Assembly: GCA_036172665.1 (NCBI GenBank)
Contig: CM069871.1
Location: 56,604,713-56,668,712, forward strand
DNA: 64,000 nucleotides
From: Prosopocoilus inquinatus
Taxonomy: Eukaryota > Arthropoda > Insecta > Coleoptera > Lucanidae
Direction: 5' to 3'
Position numbers and translations under genes: made by a program. Under the pieces are notes generated by a model. It was not told where the DNA came from. It worked only from the letters and a program-made list of their open reading frames with translations, and did not search any database. How positions within the stretch are numbered: position 1 is the first letter of the stretch; every line of letters begins with the position of its first letter. Of this stretch, positions 55,952 through 64,000 are shown piece after piece.

Positions 55952-58160
55952 TAGAGAGCGGATTTATATGCGAGTAATTTTGATGAAATATGCGCATATA
56001 TATGCACTAAAAAATGATGAAATATGCACATATATATGCACTAAAAATGGCGAAATATGTGCAAGATAGGCCGAACACTTCAAATAATGCAATAACTGGT
56101 CTACTGTGTTTTATGGGCATTCTTATTCAAATAAAAAACATTATATTTTATACAATTTATTTACATTTATTTGTAAACGCTTATATGAAGGAAGTATGTA
56201 TTTATGTATGTACATTATTAAGTAAATATTATAACGACTAAAAAAATCTTCGATTATAATTTACAACAATGTGTTTTTCCAAGTTCTCTACCAGGAAATT
56301 TTGCCTTTTATCTGACAAAATATTTTTATAAATTGAAAAACTCCTTTCAACATCCACGGAGGTAATTGGGGCATATTTAAAGTGACTCATAGCTGAAAAT
56401 TCTACACTTAAGTCAATTTCAAAGTTTCCATTCAAAATTTCGTAAATTTCCTCAAGGGTTTTGAAGCCGCTATTTTTATCTAAAACGGATAAACATTTTT
56501 TATTTACTGAACTGCCGATTTTACCTGGAACTTTTGAAATATTCTCTTTAAATTCTTTAACAATTTTAACGGATTCTATTAAAGACATTTTCGGTTTTTC
56601 TAAATTGTTTATAGTTTGTATTACAAAACTGTAATGCATTTTGATGAAGTTCAGTTGATTTGCCAATGAAGTTTTTGTTACAATATTTTGTGCCTTTGCA
56701 ATAGCAGCACTATCTTGGGCATTAAACTCTACAACCAATTCCTTAATTGCTACAAAATGTTCAGCATAAAACATTGCCGCTTCCAACCAAGTTCCTCACC
56801 TAGTCAACACTGGTTCGGGAGGTAAAGGTACATTCGGCAATTTTTCCCTGTACAACTGAACTCGTAGGGGACTTTTGACAAATATTTTTTAATGGTACTA
56901 ATTAGTAGATTTACATCAGAAAATTCACATCTAATATGTTCAGCTACTCTGTTACATCCATGAGCTAAACAACTCACGTGAACTAAATTTTTATAAATTG
57001 TTTTAAATTGCTGCCCGGCTTTAACCATGTAAGGGGCAGCAACTGATACCATGAGTAAAATTTTTTCAGTAGGAACTACATTAGGTGAGAAAAATTTCAT
57101 AAAACATTCATTAACAGATCTTAAAATACTTAAATGATTAGTTTTGTCTAACTGTGTACAGGCTATTAAATAAGATTCACTAGGTTTATCTTCCCGCAAA
57201 GACCCTATTAACAAATTTACAATGTAACGCCCACAAGAATCAGTAATTTCATCCACAATAAAATAAATATATTGACTTTCTACGATTTTCTTGACTTCTT
57301 TTAGAGTATCGTTGTAGATGCGAGGCACGTAATTTTTTCTTAACGTACTTTCATCGGGAACATTTTTCTTGGTATATTTTTCCAAAAAACTTTTAAAACT
57401 AGAATTTTGCAGTTTTTTCAAAGGTATCTTTGCACAAATCATCGCCTCGCATAAATCAGCATTAAATTCTTGTTGTTCATTAGATGAAGCCATCAACGAC
57501 GGTCCACTGTCTAAGGGTAATTGAAATGTTTTCGATTCATTCATCATCTTCTTGCATTTTGACTTGTGTAGTTCTGTCCCGACATGTTGTGTGACTGTTA
57601 AACTGTCTGAACTTTCAATATTCAAGAACCAAGCAAATATTTACCTAAGGAGGAAGAAAACAAACTTACCATTTTACTACAGGCTTTACAGAATACGCTT
57701 CCATTGGTGTAAGCAAGCTCGGGATAGCTTCTGATCCAGGAATTAACCAGGCTCGAATTGTTTTTCGGCATATTGCACTTCTCACAAACAAAAATACTTT
57801 TACGGAAGAACTAAACGTTCGCAGCAATAACCGACTAATAATCCGTGAAGAAGTGATGAAACAATATTGCAAACATGAACGCCCCACCGCATCGTTAAGA
57901 AAGTACTTGGAAATCCCTAATTCACTACTTGGAAAATTCTGCCTGCTTAAGCCCAAGAATGGTGCAAACTAGACCCTAATTAATGCAACAACATGTTCTG
58001 ACGAATTAAGAATTCAGGAAAAAATTTACTCACTTCGACACAAATTCTTTCAAATATGGATATATATGCACGTTTTTAAGAAATATGCGAAAATTGAACA
58101 AAATGCTCAAATATGCAGAATATGCATGCAATATGCATTTAGCATAGAATCCGCTCTTTA
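55952..58160 (-). mobile_element. hAT transposon, 2,209 bp, with 8-bp target duplication
   Basis: The ends are TAGAGAGCGG (left) and CCGCTCTTTA (right). The 8-bp direct duplication GTTATCAG flanks the element at 55944-55951 and 58161-58168. Subterminal regions on both sides are rich in ATATGCA repeats (55983-56060 and 58080-58140), likely transposase-binding sites. It sits in the RT region of the minus-strand LINE at 54300-58622. The single gene is on the minus strand and is broken. Confidence 0.93.
56238..57771 (-). pseudogene. hAT transposase, damaged
   Basis: The start is at 57771 (MPKNNSSLVNSWIRSYPELA), followed by FCKACSKM, the Cys pair of a BED-type zinc finger. The His pair, QHVGTELH, is in another frame ~100 bp on; GTAAGT after the Met codon might be a splice donor, but I found no acceptor that keeps the frame. 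The RNase H-like core follows: FIVDEITDSCGR (catalytic Asp) and SCLAHGCNRV. The C-terminus has the hAT dimerisation motif SVDVERSFSIYKNILSDKR. Two lesions are clear: loss of one A in an A-run near 56893 shifts the frame, and near 56795 a TGG codon has become TGA before LEAAMFYAEHF. The family resembles the CGGBP1-like group of insect hAT proteins. Otherwise the gene is full length. Confidence 0.88.
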
Positions 58161-58622
58161 GTTATCAGATTAAATCTTTTGGCATAACTCACTAAACGAT
58201 TGTACATGATCCGTTCAAAGATTTTAGAGAAGACACTTAATACTATGATAGGTTTATAGTTAACCTTATCTACCATATAACCCCTTTTGTGTACAGGAAT
58301 TACCTTAGCTAGTTTGAACTCGTCTGGAAACACCCTGATTCACGGAAGTCTTCATTGTAACAGCAAGTTTTCTGATATCAAGTCACTCACAGCTGTAATA
58401 AGTTTTACAGGCACATCACTACCGGCACATTTGTTCTTATTCACTTTGTCGATTATATTCAAAATCTCACGTTTATCGATAGGTAGGAATGCCATTGATT
58501 GTGATGCGAGGTTCGGCTTGGTGCATGAATGCGACAAAAGTAGTTGGGCTGAAGCCACCTCAGAAAAATATTTCCCGAAAAAATCAGCAACTGTCGATAG
58601 GATCCTATTGGTTTTTTTTTAA

Positions 58623-60074
58623 TTATTAGTTTTTCATTAATTATTTTACAAATTTGTTAGGGGTGGTGTTAATCCTTTTACTATAGTATGCAGATTTAAT
58701 TTTTACTGTTAAAGATCTTTATCGTTTCTTTTCTCTTTAACTTACAACCATAGGAAAGGAATACCGAACTGTTCGCACGACATCAACAGTGAGATCAAGA
58801 CAGACTCGGATAGGTCGGCGAAAAATTCTACGAGATGACGGTGGTAACAATCTTTGGCAAAAATGGTGGCTTGCAATGAAGGCGTTGAAACAGTTCACAG
58901 CCTACAATTTTTGCTGAAATCGGGTTGCCGTTGACTCAGGTAAGGGGAGTAGGAAGAAAAGGGGGCCCCACCACCTGGAGCCAGGTTTCAAAGCGAAATA
59001 TTCCATAAAATTTAAACAAGGAGAAGCAAGAGAAATGTTCATCCTAACCTAACGTATCCGTCGGACTACTTCGTGAAGGATGCATGGCTATGGACGAGAT
59101 TTTAAGGATGGTTTTTCAAAACCGATGGGACGTCGCGGTCTTACCACAACTGGCCCAAAACCACGGGGAAAGCTTTATCCCGCTTAAATATTGACAAACG
59201 CTATTACAACCACAACCATCCAACAGCGCTTCAAATTTCTCGCAATCAAAGTGCGCGCCGAGTTCCGTTGCTCTATCAAGTACTGTTATCTGCACCCAAA
59301 AGATGTTCGCGTGGTCCACGCTACACGAGTTTCTCGAGAATTCTAAACAACTTCGAAACGCAAAAGGTTTTAGATTTTTCAAAATCGAAAGCAAGTACGA
59401 GAGATCTATATCTATATCTGGTAACTGCATTACGAAAACTTAAAGTTGGGAACACTGATACGCCAACGGGGCAGTTCAACAAACGAATAGCACAATATGA
59501 AGCCCAACAAAAGCTAGCAGATATTACGCGCAATTAAGAACGTAACAAGCATTTTGGAGATACATCTTTTAGGAGACAATATACAAGATATTCTTAGCAG
59601 TTCCAATTCGAAACGAGCTTAAGATTTCTTAATCAGAAGCAAGATCTATGAAGTAACCGAAAAGCCCAAACATTCCAAAAAGATATATTTTAGGATATCG
59701 GTAAATAGTTGTCGGACATATAGCAATTTCACAGCGTAAAAGACGAAGCACACTTCAACGTCTACTATGTCACATGAATAAAATACGAAGAAAAGAAACA
59801 CGCCCATCGCATTGTCACGCTTACTAAGAGGATAGCGTCTTCACCATGTCACGTGAGTGGAGGGACGGCGTAGCGTAGCAGAGGGTAGAGCTTTAAACAC
59901 AAACGTTTAGAAAATTGATACTTATTATTTAATATTAAATTTTAAATTGTTGGTTTTCTCGTGGTCCAAAATGTGGTGGTAGCGGTCCTGGTCGTCCGTG
60001 CGGGCGGCGGCGGTTAGTCTTGGCCTGGCCCCTGGTGGCGACGTACTTTGCGCCCGGGCTGCGGTTGTAGCTAC
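58623..60074. other. Unassigned sequence with one coding-like frame
   Basis: The plus-strand frame from ~59198 to a TAA at 59535-59537 (start codon at 59268) has fairly even codon use and reads KVLDFSKSKASTRDLYLYL in its middle. No family was recognised. It may be a retroelement gag fragment or chance. Confidence 0.3.
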
Positions 60075-60678
60075 GATGGTCAAAGTCGGGCTCGTTGCGA
60101 CGTCACTGGCGCTATGGCGATCGACTACGGATGAATGATTTGATTGATTTATTGGTCACGGACGAAGTGGCGCGTCCTTGATGCGGCAAGCAAGGGTGCG
60201 GTGGTGGCTTCAGTTGGGCAGGCTAGTTCAGCTCATCGGGACTGTGATTGACCAGGGGTGAAGTTGGCAGGTTTTTCCTGGGGTTAACGTGGGGTGGCAG
60301 AGAGGCGTCCTACAATCGGATGATGGTGATCGCGTGAATAGCGTCCTTGGTGGCTGGGATGGCTCAGGGCGGCTCCTCTTCTTCGCGTTGGCACTAATGT
60401 CCAAATTTTAACCCCACTTTATATACGCAATTTTTGTTTATTTGAACATTGCATAATACGTAATAGGCCCTGTACTCTTCGTATTATTTGATGTAAGCGC
60501 TTGTCCCAGTTGCAGCGATTCTGCCGATGTTTTATTATGAAATGTGAACCGTGTTATATCGGGTTACCTCACTTATTGTTTTTAAATTCCGACACTGTTG
60601 AAATTGCCCTCGATTTCACAAGCCTCTGCTTTAATACATTTTTTTTCTTTTTCTTACGAAAAACTCCCATCGTGACAC
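60075..60678 (-). repeat. GC-rich LTR-like repeat, copy 2
   Basis: Collinear with 32090-32700; on the minus strand it starts TGTCACGATGGGAG and has a TATATAAAG box near 60427. A further GC-rich stretch (59950-60075) may belong to it. No internal retroelement region was found on either side. Confidence 0.5.
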
Positions 60679-63280
60679 CATCTTAACATCGTCGATTTCA
60701 AACGATGATCAAAACAAACTAAAGTATCAGCTTTTCAATTTAATTTTACAACTGAATTTATTTGCATTCAACAAAAAAAAAAGATTAGAATTTATCTTTG
60801 ATAACAATAACAGTTGGATTTAGGAAAGTTCCAAACCGAAACATTTTAAAACAAGAAGAGTTAACTCGGGCGGTAAAATATTATTTCGGGACACTAACTT
60901 ACATAATACCGCCGAAGGAAATGGATATTAGGCTAATGAAATTTTATTTCAGCAAATTCTAAACAAGGTTATCAAATTTTCAATTTCATTTCGTTTCAAA
61001 GTTGGCAACTGACGGACCGGTAAAATAATTTTTTACTCCCCCGCTCATAAAAATTGAAAGCTCATTAGCCAGTTTCGCGCTTTTTAATGTTTGTTGACGA
61101 AAAGTTTAGAGGGTTTAATGACGCAGAAGAAATTTTCCTTAATACGTCGTTTAATTGGAGTCGCTAAATTTCACCTACACTTTCCTTCCTCTTAACAATT
61201 AGTGAGAAGAAAAGTTGTTTTATGTATTATATGACAACATTTAACAAGCGAGAATAAAATATCGCTTAATAAACATTCATATTTACTTTAATTGATATGA
61301 AAACAAGTTTAATTCCAAAGGATTGTCCATGATAATCGTGACCAGTAAGTTGTGAAGAACAAAAGTCGAAAATAAGACTGGAGCCAATGCAAAATAATTT
61401 TAAACGCTTTTATTCAAAAAACAAGTTTAATTCTCTTCCATTCGCATAGTTTTTCTTTTATCTTATCGTTTCGCATGTGTTAAAACCAAGGCATTACGTT
61501 CACTGATCAATAGAAAAAAGCCCTTTTTCTTTCGAAAGCCGAGTTAATGCCTCTGCTAAAGATTTTCAATTCCTTGGGGTGGATTCCGTCTGGCGGAAAT
61601 TCGTTGGGCTTAACAGATCGTTCCTAAAGTTGGGCAGAGAAAATAAAATTAACGAGAAAAATATAGATAACTTGGCTTCAATAAGATAAATTCTCTTCAA
61701 ACAATACGAACTTAGTTGCTATAAGTGTATTTAATGGATCTACTACACGTCAAATTATACTTCTGAGATGTTTCTTTCCTATACGCCGCCGTATAATATT
61801 CGAGAACGCATGCAGCAAAATATTTCTTATAACATGAAATATAGAACACGTATTTATATGTATTGTTTTTCCAGAATATTTTGTGTTATTATAATTATTT
61901 ACTAGGCATTAGTTTTTAAATCCTAATACAGTTTTGAATTCTATTAAAAATAGTTTTATAATATATTTTTTGTGTTCTCAAAATTTACAACAGGGTCTAC
62001 GGGCTCCATCCATGGATGTTATGAAGATGACGAAGAAACTTTAATTTCTGTATGGCAGTGTTGCCAACGCGCCAAGTTTCAATCCTCGACTTTCTACAGC
62101 AAAATCGTTTATTGTCGTTCAAAATCGCCCCATCCTGATTTGATGCTCAATAATAACAAATAATAATAAGTAAAACTGTAGTATTAGAAAGAATTAAATT
62201 TATTTTATTTTTTTCGAATATAATTCTGAACTTGAAACAGTCCTCGAATATTTCTGTCACTTTCTACAATTTTTTGTTGTTTTGATGAAAGAATGTCTCC
62301 CAGTAATTTCGAATTAGTCAGTTATTTTCGTAATTGTTATGAACGCCATTGCTTTATTTCTCTGTTTCTCTTTTTCCATTCTGATTATATTTTTCCAAAA
62401 GACGAATGGTCTTTTTATTTTAGTATTTATGTGAAATTAAATAACCGAATTTTGTCTACCTCTTTGCAGTGATCATTTGTCTTTTTTTTAATTTTCTTCA
62501 CATATTTTAATTTCGTAGATGTTATGATTTATCTGCCTTCGTCTTTGTCTCTTTCCCTTTAATATTTATCATTAATTATATTTTTTCAGAAATTTTAAAC
62601 TTGTTATTTTTTTGTAATGATTGGCATTTGTTTTCTTAATATCATTATAACTTTTGTTTATTAGGAGTATGTATTTATTATGGATTATGACAAATTTAAT
62701 CATTATAATTTGGTTAGAAACTTTATTTTTTTTCCCACTCTTTTTCTCGACGATCAAAAACAGTTTAATTTTTCTTTTATTTCTGATTGTTTACCCTTGT
62801 CCTCTTTTCATTTTTCTTTTACTGTTTTCCCGCTAATTGTTATTTATTTTATTCCTTTTCCCATTTTTTCATTTTCAATTTAGTTTCCTTTCCACTTTTT
62901 CGTTTTTCGATTTCTATTTTATGTTGGAGTTATTTGATTGATGAATAAAAATGCTAATATTAATATTATTTGTTAATTTAATTTTATTGTTAATTACTTT
63001 TTGAGAAACTTAAATCACAACGCGGACGATAAAAATGCAAAGGCAAGAGAAATTTTTTCTGCATTCTAAATTCAAAAGCGATCATTTTATAACAAAATGT
63101 TTATTAAGAAATTAATCGTAAGTACCAATTGTTAAAAAACGTATGAATACGGTGATAATCATAGGGTTGGTAACATTGCCTAATACATATCGTGTGTAAT
63201 ATGTTTTACAGACATATATTATGACCTAAACATTTCTTGGGCTCTACGAGAAATTTTTGTATCAAAGACGGGTCCGTGGC
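60679..63280. other. Unassigned AT-rich sequence
   Basis: No supported gene. 62200-62900 is pyrimidine-rich on the plus strand. The open frame at 61972-62163 follows an acceptor-like AACAG but has no recognisable domain. Confidence 0.4.
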
Positions 63281-63302
63281 TAAAAAAGTTTGGGAACCGC
63301 TG
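63281..63302. repeat. hAT-type terminal fragment
   Basis: AAAAAGTTTGGGAACCGCTG matches the common hAT/MITE terminus (complement CAGCGGTTCCCAAACTT). No left terminus or duplication was found, so only one end remains. Confidence 0.55.
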
Positions 63303-64000
63303 GGATAGTCGATATACAGCACGTCTCATAAATGGTGTCCATCCATTTATAAACCGACATGATTGGTCCCTAAAGAATATGAAATCGATCGATTGCACAT
63401 AACCTATTGTAAATAAATACTTCCATAGCTACAGGGTATTCTTTTTCAGTTTATAAATATCTTTTATAAATGTGGTGCGTTAATAAACATACTTAACTCA
63501 TGGAATGAATAATACTTTTTTAATTTAAAATCAATATTTTTTTAAGAAAAGAAAAAGAAATTAAAGTATTGTAAAATTGTAAAGTATTGCGGGTTGAAAA
63601 TTAAAAATGTATTCTACTATCATTCGAATCTCGGATAAGATTCGAACATTATGTGTGACTATGAAATTAAACTTAACTTGCTGAAACTCAAGTTTATTTG
63701 TTTGGGTGTTATAAGGAAATTTCTAAAACAAGATTAATTAAAATGCCTCTGGTAGTTTTTACATGATAGTTAAATTATTGGTATTGCAGCAAATAAACAA
63801 TTTATATTTTGCGCACGCTCATCGGGCAATGTGTGTGAACAATTATTGTTTTTGTTTAACTTCAAAAAGTCCTTTCAAATAAAAGATAAGTAAATACACA
63901 TAGAAATTACTACCATTCTTGCAATTACACAGAAATTGTGTAATTATAGAGCTGCAGTTTTCTGTGCAATGTTCATTGCATTGCACGTACCTAAAGAATC
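63303..64000. other. Unassigned AT-rich sequence
   Basis: Nothing recognised up to the window edge. Confidence 0.4.

Larger units (their letters stand above)
54300..58622 (-). pseudogene. Older LINE (RT region), internally deleted, split by two insertions
   Basis: On the minus strand the RT starts near 58622 (FFGKYFSEV, NKNKCAGSDVPVKLI), then KVIPVHKRG and NYKPIIVLSVFSKIFE near 58300-58200, up to FNLI at the hAT insertion (55952-58160). To its left the RT resumes after an internal deletion with NGVVQGSVLEPLLF and FADDTS (about 55860-55770), then the C-terminal part to ~55420. There a hammerhead retroelement (54874-55402) interrupts it. The tail follows (KKRLLRLIFRIPQRK, GILTVTGIYSYKCVVFLRKN, YPTRH), ending at 54468 with a 3' UTR and AATAAA near 54310. 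Several frameshifts and stops make it non-functional. It serves as a dated host for the two insertions. Confidence 0.82.

Noticed and set aside
57666..57956. 96-codon minus-strand frame upstream of the hAT gene
   Set aside because: It overlaps, in another frame, the transposase start (MPKNNSSLVNSW) that carries the zinc-finger Cys pair.

Overview
This 64 kb window is AT-rich eukaryotic DNA. The mix of Tc1/mariner, hAT and Jockey/CR1-like elements, tRNA-derived SINEs and Penelope-type hammerhead motifs suggests an arthropod, most likely an insect. A beetle is possible but cannot be proven from sequence alone. I found no complete host protein-coding gene. Host signal is limited to one good-looking TATA/initiator promoter (about 3016-3100, + strand) and two weak candidate exons (30556-30659 and 36272-36464). 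Almost everything else that can be recognised is a mobile element or its remains.

Layout. 1-9.5 kb: small inverted-repeat elements (a hAT MITE with an exact 8-bp duplication, two TA-flanked MITEs, a fold-back), the promoter, and a ~112-bp satellite. 9.7-17 kb: a decayed RT relic carrying a tRNA-SINE, more MITEs, and a non-LTR retrotransposon (minus strand) whose endonuclease is split by a 2.43-kb DD41D Tc1/mariner-like transposon at a TA. 18.3-20.5 kb: a strand-biased tandem array. 21-32 kb: dispersed repeats, hammerhead-bearing repeats and a minisatellite. 32-42 kb: an LTR-like GC-rich repeat, a (GA)n repeat, a 747-bp transposon deletion derivative and another SINE. 42.6-45.0 kb: a second, divergent DD41D transposon with ~370-bp terminal repeats and a single frameshift. 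46-50.6 kb: more hammerhead repeats and a 0.8-kb repeat between ~305-bp direct repeats. 51.8-53.6 kb: a LINE with an intact reverse transcriptase. 54.3-58.6 kb: an older LINE broken by two separate insertions, a hAT transposon and a hammerhead retroelement. 58.6-64 kb: an LTR-like repeat copy and unassigned sequence.

The most interesting system is a family of repeats that fold as type I hammerhead ribozymes. The best copy (ribozyme 55159-55223) has all core residues, a two-part stem I separated by an internal loop, a 5-bp stem II and a minimal stem III. It lies in a 529-bp element (54874-55402) made of about 1.7 head-to-tail 317-nt monomers. A 13-bp target-site duplication flanks it, and removing the insert plus one duplication restores the reading frame of the host LINE. 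Degenerate or inverted relatives occur near 24.8, 25.5, 46.1, 46.3, 47.2 and 50.3 kb. This looks like a non-autonomous, Penelope- or retrozyme-like, ribozyme-bearing retroelement that has been active in this genome.
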